NCBI GenBank assembly: GCA_035280425.1
Contig: DATEFW010000044.1
Location: forward strand, 124,001-188,000
DNA from: QHXW01 sp035280425
GTDB taxonomy: Bacteria; Acidobacteriota; Terriglobia; Bryobacterales; Bryobacteraceae
Direction of reading: 5' to 3'
DNA length: 64,000 nt
Part shown: in pieces, positions 1 to 8,658 of the stretch
How positions within the stretch are numbered: the first letter of the stretch is position 1
Layout: each line of letters begins with the position of its first letter
Made by a program: the position numbers and the translations under genes
The notes under the pieces: model-generated
Told to the model about the DNA's origin: nothing
The model's input: only the letters and a program-made list of their open reading frames with translations
Database searches by the model: none

Positions 1-1
1 C

Positions 2-667
2 GCCTCCGATTTTCTGACGGCGGCTCACGACAATTCACTCATACGCGATCTCGATCCGCAGGCTCCCACGCTCGAGGGTTACCTGTTTCCCAGCACCTAT
101 CATGTGGGCCGCCACACAACGCCGGGGCAGCTTTGCCTGATGATGACCACGCGCTTCCGGGAAGTTTGGAAGTCACTCGGCGCTCCGGCGCATGCACACC
201 AGATCGTGACGCTCGCCTCGTTAATCGAGCGTGAAGCGCGGCAGCCGTCCGACCGGCCTTTGATCTCGTCGGTATTTCACAACCGCATGAATGTGGGGAT
301 GAAGCTCGATTGCGACCCGACCACGATTTATGCCGCACTGCTCGACGGCCGCTATCAGGGGACCATTCATCAATCGGACCTGTCGAACGACAATCCGTAC
401 AACACTTATCGGCATGCCGGCCTGCCGCCCGGGCCAATCGATAATCCCGGGAAGGAATCGATTCTGGCAGCTATACACCCGGCCGAGACGGATTACCTTT
501 ATTTCGTGTTGCGGCCGGATGGATCGGGCGCGCATAATTTTTCCAGGACTATCGACCAGCACCTAACCGCGACAGCGCAATACCGCCGTGCCAGCCAGCC
601 GAAGCCAGTCGAAAAAAGCGCGCCTGCGCGCGTTTCTCACCGAAAGAAATCCCGGCGTAGTCAATGA
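2..667 (+). CDS. mltG: Endolytic murein transglycosylase MltG (3' fragment)
   Basis: C-terminal part of an inner-membrane lytic transglycosylase that cuts nascent peptidoglycan glycan strands. The frame is open from base 2, so the start and membrane anchor lie outside the window. Family motifs are EGYLFPSTY, then LASLIEREA with the catalytic glutamate, MKLDCDPTTIYA, and YNTYRHAGLPPGPIDNPG near the end. The last 30 residues are a basic, proline-containing tail rich in Ser and Lys, beyond the usual end of the fold. The stop overlaps the next gene by about 80 nt if that gene starts at its GTG. Confidence 0.93.
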   Translation, partial: ASDFLTAAHDNSLIRDLDPQAPTLEGYLFPSTYHVGRHTTPGQLCLMMTTRFREVWKSLGAPAHAHQIVTLASLIEREARQPSDRPLISSVFHNRMNVGMKLDCDPTTIYAALLDGRYQGTIHQSDLSNDNPYNTYRHAGLPPGPIDNPGKESILAAIHPAETDYLYFVLRPDGSGAHNFSRTIDQHLTATAQYRRASQPKPVEKSAPARVSHRKKSRRSQ

Positions 668-1049
668 ACACGAGTGGCGCGAGATTTTAGCGCAGCTTGC
701 GCCGGTATCGGAGAGCTACGTTCGCCATTTGCTGGCGGATTTTGGAATCAAGGTCGAAGCCCCATTCGGCGGTGTGCGGCAAAAGACGTTCGAAGAACTG
801 GAGGAATCGCTCGTCGAACTCGAGCGCGCGTATACTCGCGCGGTTGAGGCCGGCGATCGCGAACGCGCGCAATACTCACGAAACGTGGTGATTCAGGCCA
901 AGGATCATGCGCGTCTGTCGGCGCGCAACTCAAAAGCTTCCCCGGAAAAGAGAGCGCAAAAAGAAGAGATGGTCGAGTGGATGCTGGTGTGGCTCGAAAA
1001 TCCGGGGATCTTCCCCGCGTGGGTGAAGCTGCGGAAGAAAAACATGTGA
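588..1049 (+). CDS. Hypothetical protein, charged, possibly helical (153 aa)
   Basis: I do not recognise a named family. The protein is highly charged and probably all-alpha: a Glu/Leu-rich stretch with repeated EELEE-type segments lies at residues 60-85, and a basic end closes with KLRKKNM. The N-terminal block (ARLRAFLTERNPGVV, then EWREILAQLAPVSESY) looks like a small helical DNA- or protein-binding module, but this is inference. The only usable start in frame is GTG at 588, inside mltG, giving an 80-nt overlap. That is long but consistent with a coupled mltG downstream gene. No signal peptide or membrane segment is visible. Confidence 0.72.
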   Translation: MPASRSQSKKARLRAFLTERNPGVVNEHEWREILAQLAPVSESYVRHLLADFGIKVEAPFGGVRQKTFEELEESLVELERAYTRAVEAGDRERAQYSRNVVIQAKDHARLSARNSKASPEKRAQKEEMVEWMLVWLENPGIFPAWVKLRKKNM

Positions 1050-1073
1050 GCGGCGCACGCCCGCGCAGCCCGA

Positions 1074-1424
1074 TTAAACGTGAGGATCGAGCATTTTCTG
1101 GACTTCGGCCTTGCCAATGGCCCCCACCCGCTGGTCCACTACCTTGCCGCCTTTGAAGAGCAGCAGCGTGGGGATTCCCCGAACGTTATAACGCATGGCC
1201 GTCTGGCCGTTATCGTCGACATTCAGTTTCCCGACCTTGGCTTTGCCGGCGTATTCCGCGGCTATGGCCTCTATCGTCGGCGTCATCTGCCGGCACGGCC
1301 CGCACCACTCAGCCCAGAAATCAACCAATACAGGCTCTGCCGCCTTCAAAACCTCTGAATCGAAAGCCGAATCAGTAAAAGTCAATGTGTTATGACCCGC
1401 TGCTGACGTGTTGTTAACCGCCAT
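1074..1424 (-). CDS. trxA: Thioredoxin
   Basis: Cytoplasmic dithiol-disulfide oxidoreductase, 116 aa, the normal size for a single-domain thioredoxin with a short N-terminal extension. The redox site WCGPC is at residues 40-44 (Cys41/Cys44). It is followed by the family motifs GKLNVDDN and the cis-proline loop RGIPTLLLFKGG. The ATG at 1422-1424 has a good AGGAG ribosome site about 8 nt upstream. It lies 42 nt downstream of glgA in the genome but 5' of nothing on its own strand, so it is probably monocistronic or the tail of the glgA transcript. Confidence 0.96.
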   Translation of the reverse strand: MAVNNTSAAGHNTLTFTDSAFDSEVLKAAEPVLVDFWAEWCGPCRQMTPTIEAIAAEYAGKAKVGKLNVDDNGQTAMRYNVRGIPTLLLFKGGKVVDQRVGAIGKAEVQKMLDPHV

Positions 1425-1466
1425 TTCTATCTCCTCTTAATTGGATCTGTTTCCCGGCTGGAGGAT

Positions 1467-2888
1467 TCAACATCCGTCCAGCAGCTTGCGGTACAAGGCC
1501 AGGTATTCGGCGGCCGAGGCGCCCCACGAAAAGTCTTTGCGCATGCCGCGGCGCATCATTTCTCCCCAGCTTTCCCGGTCTTGAAAGCGGGCGGCAGCGG
1601 CCCGGACGGCCTCCAGGAGAGCCTCACCCGAGTAGTCCCGGAACTTAAACCCTGTACCTTCATCGATAGTATCATCCAGGCCACCCGTCGCGCGAACAAC
1701 CGGCACGGTGCCGTAACGCAAGCTGAACAGTTGGTTTAAACCGCTGGGCTCGTAGCGGCTAGGCATCAAGAACATGTCCGCGCCAGCTTCGATCTTGTGC
1801 GCCAGGGCATTATCGAAGCCAATCTGAATAGCGATGTGTTCCGGATGGGCGGCGGCAGCCTGCCGGAGGCCCGTCTCGAGATCGGCATCGCCCGAACCGA
1901 GCACCACCAGGTACAGGTCGTCGTCGGCCAGTTTTGGTGCGATCTCGATGACCAGCTCCGCTCCTTTTTGATGAGCCAGGCGCGAAACGACGCCCAGAAG
2001 CGGCCGCTCCATGGCGCGCTCCGGCAGGCCGAATGTGCGGATTAAGTCCTGTTTCGCGCAGCGCTTGCCGCTCAAGTCGCCGGCGGAATAGTGCGCCGCA
2101 ATGTGCGGATCGGTCTCGGGATTCCAGCTTTCGTAATCCACGCCGTTCAGGATGCCGTGAAGCACAGATCTGCGGGCGCGCAGCACACCATCCAGGCCGC
2201 AGCCGTATTCCGGAGTCTGAATCTCCTCGGCATAGCGGCGGCTGACGGTGGAAAGTGCATCGCTGTAATTCAAACCAGCCTTGAGGTAACCGACCTTTCC
2301 GTAAAACTCGAGGCCGTCGATCGTAAACACGCGCCGGTCCAGGCTGATTTTTGCCAGAGTGTCGGGTGGGAAGAGTCCCTGGTAGCCGAGATTGTGGATG
2401 GTGAACAACGTCTTCATGCGCATGAAGGTCGGATCGCCCGCGAAAATGGTTCGTAAATAAGCCGGGGCGAGGGCCGTCTGCCAATCATGGCAGTGCAAAA
2501 TATGAGGGCGAAAGACGCGGCGCGCTACGCTGAGAGCTGCGCGCGAGAGGACGGCGAAGCGCAAGGCGTTGTCCTTGAATTCGCCGGTTGCATCTCCGTA
2601 AAGGCCGTCACGATCATAGAGCGGCGGACAGTCCAGGAAATAAAAAGCTGCGCCGGTTTCGGCCAGATACAAGCTGGCGTCGTAATGTGTGCCTCCAAGC
2701 CAGATGGGAAGCGAGTCGTAAACACGCCGCGCGCCGGCGAGATCGATGGAGCGGTACCGCGGCAGGAGCACCGCGACTTCACAGTCAACTGTGCGAAGCG
2801 CTCCAGGCAGCGAACCAACCACATCGGCGAGGCCACCGGTCTTGGCGAAAGGCGCGGCTTCAGAGGCAACCATCAGGACTTTAATCAT
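1467..2888 (-). CDS. glgA: Glycogen synthase (ADP-glucose, GT5)
   Basis: Transfers glucose from ADP-glucose to the growing alpha-1,4-glucan of glycogen. At 473 aa it matches the bacterial GlgA length. The GT5 ADP-glucose-binding motif KTGGLADVVGSLP lies near residues 17-29. ILHCHDWQTALAP and TIHNLGYQG follow in the N-terminal Rossmann domain. The C-terminal GT-B half has the motif around PSRYEPSGLNQLFSLRYGT with its conserved glutamate, followed by GGLDDT. The start ATG gives MIKVLMVASEAAPF, the canonical N terminus. No other glg genes are adjacent. Confidence 0.96.
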   Translation of the reverse strand: MIKVLMVASEAAPFAKTGGLADVVGSLPGALRTVDCEVAVLLPRYRSIDLAGARRVYDSLPIWLGGTHYDASLYLAETGAAFYFLDCPPLYDRDGLYGDATGEFKDNALRFAVLSRAALSVARRVFRPHILHCHDWQTALAPAYLRTIFAGDPTFMRMKTLFTIHNLGYQGLFPPDTLAKISLDRRVFTIDGLEFYGKVGYLKAGLNYSDALSTVSRRYAEEIQTPEYGCGLDGVLRARRSVLHGILNGVDYESWNPETDPHIAAHYSAGDLSGKRCAKQDLIRTFGLPERAMERPLLGVVSRLAHQKGAELVIEIAPKLADDDLYLVVLGSGDADLETGLRQAAAAHPEHIAIQIGFDNALAHKIEAGADMFLMPSRYEPSGLNQLFSLRYGTVPVVRATGGLDDTIDEGTGFKFRDYSGEALLEAVRAAAARFQDRESWGEMMRRGMRKDFSWGASAAEYLALYRKLLDGC

Positions 2889-3038
2889 CAGCGGGGAATA
2901 TTGATTATGACAGTTCCGAACACGACCGCAGGCATCGAGGTGTGAATTTCCACTCGATTCAGAAGCGCTGTCGAGGCGGGACGAAGGCCACCACCGTGGC
3001 CAGCAGGTCGCCGGTCAGCGGCGATCGAGTCGAATCGC

Positions 3039-4970
3039 CTAGCTTTCCAGATACGTATAGCCTTGCAGGCCTTCTTCGTAAAACCGGAGCAGCTTGCCGG
3101 ATTCTTCGTAGCTCATCCGGCTCTCTCGAACGGCCATCTCGACGTCCTTGCGCAGTTCAGTTACCAGCGTGTCCGCATTGAACTGGACGTAATTGAGAAC
3201 CTCACGAACGGTGTCGCCTTTGATCACCGCATCGAGGATCACGTCGCCTACCTCGTTCAACTTGACGTGGACAGCGTTGGTATCACCAAACAAGTTGTGC
3301 AAGTCGCCCAGGATCTCCTGGTAGGCGCCCAGCAAAAAAGCGCCCAGGTAATAGTCCTGGCCGTTAAAAGGGTGGAGCGGCAGGGTTCGCTTGACGTCGC
3401 GCCGGTCGATGAACTGGTCCACCTTGCCGTCGGAGTCGCAGGTGATATCGCCCAGCACGGCATATTGGGTGGGCCGCTCCTCCAGGCGGTGAATCGGCAT
3501 CACGGGGAATAACTGCTTAATGGCCCAACTGTCCGGCATGCTCTGGAACAGAGAGAAATTGCAGAAATACGTGTCGGCGAGCAGGGCGTCGAGGCCCTCG
3601 AACTCCTCGGGGAAATAATCGAGATCGCGCGCCATCTTCTGGATGCGCCGGCAGATGGACCAGAACAGATTTTCCGCGAGACACCGCTGCTCAATCGGCA
3701 GGTAGCCCAGGCTGAACAGGTTGAGCGCCTGGTCGAGCGCCTGCTGGGCATCGTGATACGCCTCAAGCAGGTTCTTGCTGCTGAGGGACCGGGAGGTTTC
3801 CTGCAAGTCGATCAACGGCTGTTCGGGTTCGGCCGGTAGTTCGCGGTTCTCGTCCTCGCCGTATCCTGCCACGCCCAGTACGTTGAAGACGAGCACACTG
3901 TGGTAGGCCGTGATGGCGCGGCCGCTTTCGCTGACGATGGTGGGGTGGGGAACGCCGGACTCATCGCAGACGTTCTGAATGTGATAGACGACGTCGTTGG
4001 CGTACTCCTGCAACGTATAGTTGACGCTCGATTCGAAATCGGTCTGGGAGCCGTCGTAGTCGATACCCAACCCGCCGCCGACGTCCAGGTATTTCAGCCC
4101 TGCGCCGGCGCGGGCCAGCTCGGCATACATCCGCGCAGCCTCGTTGACCGCGCCTTTGAGATGCCGGATGTTGGTGATCTGGCTGCCAAGATGAAAATGC
4201 AGCAGGTGGAGGCAGTCGGCCATACCGCGCTGCTTCAGTTCTTCGAGCGCCCTTACGGCTTCCGCAGTGGTCAAGCCGAACTTGGATCGATATCCGGCTG
4301 AAGACTTCCACCGTCCTGCGCCCCGGCTGGCCAGCTTCACGCGCAGTCCAATCATTGGCCGCACGCCGACGCGCTCGGAGTACTTGGCGATGAGATCCAG
4401 CTCGGTGTACTTTTCGACGACCGGAATGATATGCCTGCCAACCTTCTGGGCAAGCATCGCCATTTCGATGTATTCGTCGTCTTTAAAGCCGTTGCAGATG
4501 ATGGGGGTCTCATTATCGGCCATGGCCATCACCGCCAGGAGTTCGGGTTTCGATCCGGCCTCGAGACCGAAGCGATACGGCCGGCCGTACTCCATCACTT
4601 CATCGACAACCTGGCGCTGCTGGTTGACCTTAATGGGATAAACGCAGAAATATCCGCCCTGGTACCGATGTTCGGCGATCGCGGCTTGGAAAGCCGAGGC
4701 GATCTCGCCCAGGCGGTGCTTCAAAATGTCGGCGAAGCGGATCAAGATGGGGAGCGCGATGCCGCGCAGGACAAGGGTGTCGACCAGCTCTTTGAGGTCA
4801 ATCGAACGGGCGGGATCCTTTTCCGGGTGCACCCGAACATGGCCGTTATCGCCGACTGAGAAATAGCCTTTGCCCCAGCTCGCTACGTCGTAAAGATCGG
4901 CGCCATCCTGCGTCGTCCAGCGTTCGGTGGGCTCGAGTACCAGGGAACCCTTGCGACCGTTTCTCTCCAA
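3039..4970 (-). CDS. speA: Biosynthetic arginine decarboxylase (PLP, fold III)
   Basis: Converts arginine to agmatine, the first step of the agmatine route to putrescine. At 643 aa it matches SpeA. The PLP lysine is in VYPIKVNQQRQ (Lys114), with the barrel motifs LHFHLGSQ, LDVGGGLGIDYDG and SESGRAITA further on. The characteristic SpeA C-terminal domain contains EEFEGLDALLADTYFCNFSL. The start is TTG at 4968-4970: an AGGAGGTG ribosome site sits 4 nt upstream and no ATG gives a better N terminus. It is bounded by about 150 nt on the glgA side and 225 nt on the other, so it is likely transcribed alone. Confidence 0.95.
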   Translation of the reverse strand: MERNGRKGSLVLEPTERWTTQDGADLYDVASWGKGYFSVGDNGHVRVHPEKDPARSIDLKELVDTLVLRGIALPILIRFADILKHRLGEIASAFQAAIAEHRYQGGYFCVYPIKVNQQRQVVDEVMEYGRPYRFGLEAGSKPELLAVMAMADNETPIICNGFKDDEYIEMAMLAQKVGRHIIPVVEKYTELDLIAKYSERVGVRPMIGLRVKLASRGAGRWKSSAGYRSKFGLTTAEAVRALEELKQRGMADCLHLLHFHLGSQITNIRHLKGAVNEAARMYAELARAGAGLKYLDVGGGLGIDYDGSQTDFESSVNYTLQEYANDVVYHIQNVCDESGVPHPTIVSESGRAITAYHSVLVFNVLGVAGYGEDENRELPAEPEQPLIDLQETSRSLSSKNLLEAYHDAQQALDQALNLFSLGYLPIEQRCLAENLFWSICRRIQKMARDLDYFPEEFEGLDALLADTYFCNFSLFQSMPDSWAIKQLFPVMPIHRLEERPTQYAVLGDITCDSDGKVDQFIDRRDVKRTLPLHPFNGQDYYLGAFLLGAYQEILGDLHNLFGDTNAVHVKLNEVGDVILDAVIKGDTVREVLNYVQFNADTLVTELRKDVEMAVRESRMSYEESGKLLRFYEEGLQGYTYLES

Positions 4971-5195
4971 TTCACCTCCTGAAAACTTCAGTGTCCTGCG
5001 AAACTACAAATTGAGCAACACTTTTTTAGGGTTTAGCCGGTTAAACGGCCTGGGCAGGAACCCGATTGCCGGCTCTTGGAGTCATTCGGAACTGTGAGCG
5101 GCCGAGTGAAAGTCTCGAACCGGGGCTGGCGGCGCGAGCGCACGGCCGGACGCCTGAGCCTGGAACAATAGATGAGTGCGCCGTGCTGGGCGGGC

Positions 5196-5732
5196 CTATT
5201 TCTCGACCCGCAGATTGTTCGTTACTGAAAATACGCCCGAAACGCCTTTCGCCTGGATGCCGGCCAGATTCTTGTCCGCCTGGCTTGCGACTACGCCTTC
5301 CAGTGCCACGTTTCCGTTCTTAACGATGATGTGGATTGGCGGCACGGCCTGCAAAGCATAACGATCCAGACCGGGACGGCTGTAAATGGCGCGGTAGGTT
5401 GCCAGCCGAATGCGGTCGTCCATAGGAGAGAGCGGCAGCACCTCAATCTCGTTCTTGACGTGCTCCACGCCCTCGATCTTTTGAACGACTCTTTCCGCAT
5501 CGGACTTCAAAGTCGGGCGGGTTACCTGACCCATCAGCGTAACGTCGTAACCGTTTACTCGATAGGCAAGATTGTCGAAAACACCGTAGTAAGGCAACAT
5601 AACCAGCTCATGCCGGACTTCCCGCGCGATTCTCTCTGTGCCCCGGGCCGAGTCGCGTTTTTCGGCGCCAAAAACGGTTACCGCAACTAATACAAACAAC
5701 ACTGACGTTGGTATCAAAAGGGACCGGCTCAT
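5196..5732 (-). CDS. Secreted protein with two BON domains
   Basis: A 178-aa exported protein. The N terminus has a signal peptide (MSRSLLIPTSVLFVLVAVTV, ending at FGA-EK). Two BON repeats follow, roughly residues 32-100 and 105-178. Each has the conserved glycine-containing strand pattern: NGYDVTLMGQVTRP then GVEHVKNEIEVLP, and NGNVALEGVVASQAD then GVFSVTNNLRV. BON domains are thought to bind membrane surfaces or mediate osmotic and envelope protection, as in OsmY. The specific role here is unknown. It follows thiC by 34 nt on the same strand, with a short GC hairpin (5750-5766) between them. Confidence 0.9.
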   Translation of the reverse strand: MSRSLLIPTSVLFVLVAVTVFGAEKRDSARGTERIAREVRHELVMLPYYGVFDNLAYRVNGYDVTLMGQVTRPTLKSDAERVVQKIEGVEHVKNEIEVLPLSPMDDRIRLATYRAIYSRPGLDRYALQAVPPIHIIVKNGNVALEGVVASQADKNLAGIQAKGVSGVFSVTNNLRVEK

Positions 5733-5766
5733 ACCCCTCCTTCGCAGACCGGGCCGCTCAGGCCCG

Positions 5767-7179
5767 CTAGTCGCTGCCTGAAATTTGGACGAGTGCGGAT
5801 TCTGTCGTGTTGCTTTCAGCGGTGCGGTTTAGCACGGCTTCAGCATCAGCGGCTGTAAAGGTTTCGACCTTTGCCGAAATGTTCATGGAACAGAATTTCG
5901 GGCCGCACATCGAGCAAAAATGGGCGTCCTTGAACCCTTCCTCGGGGAGCGTTTCATCGTGCATTGACCGGGCGGTGTCCGGGTCGAGTGAAAGCTCGAA
6001 CTGGCGATTCCAGTCAAACCGGTAGCGGGCGCGGGAAAGTTCATCGTCGCGGTCGCGAGCGCCGGGCCGGTGGCGCGCGATATCGGCGGCGTGCGCCGCA
6101 ATCTTGTAAGCGATAATGCCGGCCTTCACGTCTTCGCGTGCCGGCAGGCCCAGGTGCTCCTTGGGAGTCACGTAGCACAGCATGGATGCGCCGTGCCAGC
6201 CGATCATCGCGGCCCCGATGGCCGAGGTGATGTGATCGTACCCAGGAGCGAAATCGGTGACCAACGGCCCCAGCGTGTAGAACGGCGCCTCGTGGCACAC
6301 CAGTCTTTCCTTTTCAACCTGCAGCTCGATCTGGTCCATGGGGATGTGCCCTGGACCCTCGATCATCACCTGGACATCGTATTCCCACGCCTTCCTGGTC
6401 AGCTCGCCAAGGGTGTTTAACTCCGCGAACTGAGCTTCGTCACTCGCATCGGCAACCGAGCCCGGCCGCAAACCATCGCCGAGAGAGAAGCTGACGTCGT
6501 ATTTCTGGAAAATTTTGCAGATGTCTGTGAAGCGCTCGTACAGCATATTCTGCCGGTGGTTTTTCACCATCCACTCGGCGAGGATCGAGCCGCCCCGGCT
6601 CACGATGCCGGTGATGCGTTTTGTCGTGAGCGGAATGTACTGGACGAGCACACCGGCATGGATGGTCATATAGTCCACGCCCTGCTGGGCCTGCTCCTCG
6701 ATCACTTCGAGCATCAGATCGCCCGTGAGATCTTCAACCCGCCGCACGCGCGAGAGAGCTTCGTAGATCGGCACTGTGCCAATGGGCACCGGCGATGCCT
6801 GGATAATGGCCTGGCGGATGCGCGGGATGTCGCCGCCGGTTGAAAGGTCCATCACCGTGTCGGCGCCGTATTGCACGCAATAGCGAAGTTTTGCGAGCTC
6901 TTCCTCGATGTTGGAGGTGACGGCCGAGTTCCCGATGTTAGCGTTGATCTTGCACGTGGAGGCGACCCCGATGGCCATCGGCTGGAGGTTCGCGTGATTG
7001 ATGTTGGCCGGAATGATCATGCGCCCGCGCGCCACTTCCGACCGGATCAGTTCAGGCGAAACGTTTTCGCGCCGCGCCACATACTCCATCTCGCCTGTCA
7101 CTACGCCTCGGCGGGCATAGTGCATCTGGGTGCAGACGGAATCAGCGTTGCGTTGTTGAATCCACTCGGTGCGCATCAT
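5767..7179 (-). CDS. thiC: Phosphomethylpyrimidine synthase ThiC (radical SAM)
   Basis: Converts aminoimidazole ribotide to HMP phosphate, the pyrimidine half of thiamine, by radical SAM chemistry. The unusual C-terminal iron-sulfur motif CSMCGPKFC (Cys422, Cys425, Cys430) is present. Other family motifs are IPANINHANLQPMAIG, GADTVMDLSTGGDI and IEGPGHIPMDQ. At 470 aa it is the short form without the extra N-terminal domain of the enterobacterial enzyme. The ATG at 7179 has GGAAG about 4 nt upstream. No TPP-riboswitch core (CUGAGA plus its partner elements) is visible before it. A 10-bp hairpin and a tiny ORF occupy the leader instead. Confidence 0.97.
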   Translation of the reverse strand: MMRTEWIQQRNADSVCTQMHYARRGVVTGEMEYVARRENVSPELIRSEVARGRMIIPANINHANLQPMAIGVASTCKINANIGNSAVTSNIEEELAKLRYCVQYGADTVMDLSTGGDIPRIRQAIIQASPVPIGTVPIYEALSRVRRVEDLTGDLMLEVIEEQAQQGVDYMTIHAGVLVQYIPLTTKRITGIVSRGGSILAEWMVKNHRQNMLYERFTDICKIFQKYDVSFSLGDGLRPGSVADASDEAQFAELNTLGELTRKAWEYDVQVMIEGPGHIPMDQIELQVEKERLVCHEAPFYTLGPLVTDFAPGYDHITSAIGAAMIGWHGASMLCYVTPKEHLGLPAREDVKAGIIAYKIAAHAADIARHRPGARDRDDELSRARYRFDWNRQFELSLDPDTARSMHDETLPEEGFKDAHFCSMCGPKFCSMNISAKVETFTAADAEAVLNRTAESNTTESALVQISGSD

Positions 7180-7190
7180 AATCTTCCGGA

Positions 7191-7229
7191 GCGCAGGCGT
7201 GACGGCGCTGGGCCGGTCGACGCCTGCGC
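7191..7229 (-). promoter_or_regulatory. 10-bp perfect hairpin in the thiC leader
   Basis: GCGCAGGCGT (7191-7200) and ACGCCTGCGC (7220-7229) are perfect inverted repeats separated by 19 nt, ending 12 nt before the thiC start codon. There is no following U-run on the minus strand, so it is not a standard intrinsic terminator. It may shield or set up the thiC ribosome site, or partly separate thiC from the small gene upstream. Function is inferred. Confidence 0.55.
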
Positions 7230-7239
7230 CTCACGGCCT

Positions 7240-7305
7240 CTACTTGGCTTTGTTCTTCTTGGGCTTCTTGGCTTCCTTCCTGCCGCGATCCATAGATTTC
7301 GCCAT
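7240..7305 (-). CDS. Very small Lys/Arg-rich protein (21 aa)
   Basis: A 21-residue ORF starting MAKSMDRGRKEAKKPKK and ending in KNKAK. It has an AGGGAGA ribosome site seven nucleotides before the ATG (7303-7305), better than that of many larger genes here. More than half of the residues are Lys or Arg. From memory, short proteins beginning MAKSxDRG with Lys-rich tails are annotated in many bacterial genomes, but no function is known to me. The high charge suggests nucleic-acid or ribosome contact, which is inference. It is 60 nt upstream of thiC on the same strand. Confidence 0.62.
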   Translation of the reverse strand: MAKSMDRGRKEAKKPKKNKAK

Positions 7306-7439
7306 AAATGATTCTCCCTTCGCCTAAAGATTATACCTGTGATGGTGCTCTGCGGCGGCACGTTTTTCACGGCACGGTTCTATTTCTGACGCAAAACGGC
7401 CAGATCGATCCGCGAGGAGCAATTCGCAATCGCGGCAGC

Positions 7440-8582
7440 TCAGCTTACATGCGGTGGGTCCGGCTGCCGCGCTCTCTGTCGGCTCGAACGAGGGGTGGCT
7501 GGGAGCATGGACGCCACCAGTACCCCCAGCCACACCCAGGTGGCCAGCGGCGTCCACCAGGCGTGCACCCAGGCGTGGCGTTTGAACCAAGGCTCGCGGT
7601 CAGGGAGTTCAGCCTTCGCAATGGCGGCGCGGTTAACCCCTTTGAGCATGCCGAGGCCGAGTTGGACCACCAGCGCCCACTCGGCGCCGCGATAGCCGCG
7701 GGCTGCCGCCGTAATCGCCGCCGCCATACCTCCGCAATAGAAAAAATGCGACACAAGCCCGCTCCACCAGAGCCGGGGATAATCCGTGCGCGCCGCAGCC
7801 ATCTCGCGTCTTGCTTGGGAGAAGAATTCGCGAGCGCCGGTCCGCACCGCGCAGGCAGTCATGGCGCCGGGCGCGAAAGCAATCTTCAGCCCTTCTCTGT
7901 GCACGGCTTTCGCGACCGCGCCGGCGACATTTGCTCCGCGCCGCCACCAATCATCGATATGCAGGACGAAGAGGCTCTCTTTGGGAATCGCCATTGCGCC
8001 CGGCCAGACGAGCGGATTATTGCCCGGTCCCAGCATCCCGGCAAGCGGCGCGTTCCACACGCTGCGCATGAGGGACCAGAAATCGGGCGGCATTGGCAGA
8101 TACCAGCGAAAACCGGTGCTGACGCCGGCGCCGGGAGTGGCGAGCGCTTCGACGAGCGCGCGCAGCCAGGCCGGGCGAACCAGCCAGCCGGGGTCGGCAA
8201 ATGCGAAAATTTCCGAACGCTTCCGCGTAGCCCGCACGCCCGCCAGAAAGTTCTGGGCCGTCTTGGCGCCCAGGGGGTCGCTAGTTCCGCTAAGCACGAC
8301 CGTCACCCGCCGCGGCAGCACGCCCGGCGGAATATCGGCGGCCCGATTGGCCGCGATGATCAGCTCGTAATCCGGATAGTCGAGCGAACTGAGAGCGGCC
8401 AGGTTTGCGCCCAAATCCTCCGCTGCCTCGTCGAGCGCGACGATCACCGAGGCCGGGGGCATGCTCGACGCGGAATCGGTCGCGAGCCGCTCGGCCACGA
8501 AACGCGCGCGGTTGCGCTCTCCGCGAAGAGCGAAGATCGCGAGCGAGATGGCTGGGCCGACGAAAAACCAGAACCAGAACAC
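7440..8582 (-). CDS. Membrane glycosyltransferase, GT2/GT21-like
   Basis: A 380-aa protein of GT-A fold resembling ceramide-glucosyltransferase-like (GT21) enzymes. An N-terminal membrane helix (FWFWFFVGPAISLAIFAL) precedes the catalytic domain, which has PPASVIVALDEAAEDL, YELIIAANR and the acidic site IFAFADPGWLVRPAWL where the family usually has DxD-like residues. C-terminal hydrophobic segments lie around residues 285-310 and 345-365. The start is GTG at 8580-8582, and no ribosome site is obvious. Donor and acceptor cannot be told from sequence. It is transcribed away from the M24 peptidase gene, with 76 nt between the two starts. Confidence 0.78.
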   Translation of the reverse strand: MFWFWFFVGPAISLAIFALRGERNRARFVAERLATDSASSMPPASVIVALDEAAEDLGANLAALSSLDYPDYELIIAANRAADIPPGVLPRRVTVVLSGTSDPLGAKTAQNFLAGVRATRKRSEIFAFADPGWLVRPAWLRALVEALATPGAGVSTGFRWYLPMPPDFWSLMRSVWNAPLAGMLGPGNNPLVWPGAMAIPKESLFVLHIDDWWRRGANVAGAVAKAVHREGLKIAFAPGAMTACAVRTGAREFFSQARREMAAARTDYPRLWWSGLVSHFFYCGGMAAAITAAARGYRGAEWALVVQLGLGMLKGVNRAAIAKAELPDREPWFKRHAWVHAWWTPLATWVWLGVLVASMLPATPRSSRQRARQPDPPHVS

Positions 8583-8644
8583 GCGAAAAAATTCAGCCGG
8601 AATGCCTGGACAATGCGGGCTTCAGGAAGCGTCCATAATACCGC

Positions 8645-8650
8645 TATACT
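8645..8650 (+). promoter_or_regulatory. TATACT box, possible leaderless promoter
   Basis: A -10-like hexamer ends 8 nt before the ATG at 8659, placing a start of transcription at or very near the start codon. No Shine-Dalgarno sequence is present. Confidence 0.4.
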
Positions 8651-8658
8651 TGAGAAAA

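Noticed and set aside
5750..5766. GC-rich hairpin after thiC as an intrinsic terminator
   Set aside because: The 6-bp stem has no T-run after it on the minus strand, so termination is not supported.
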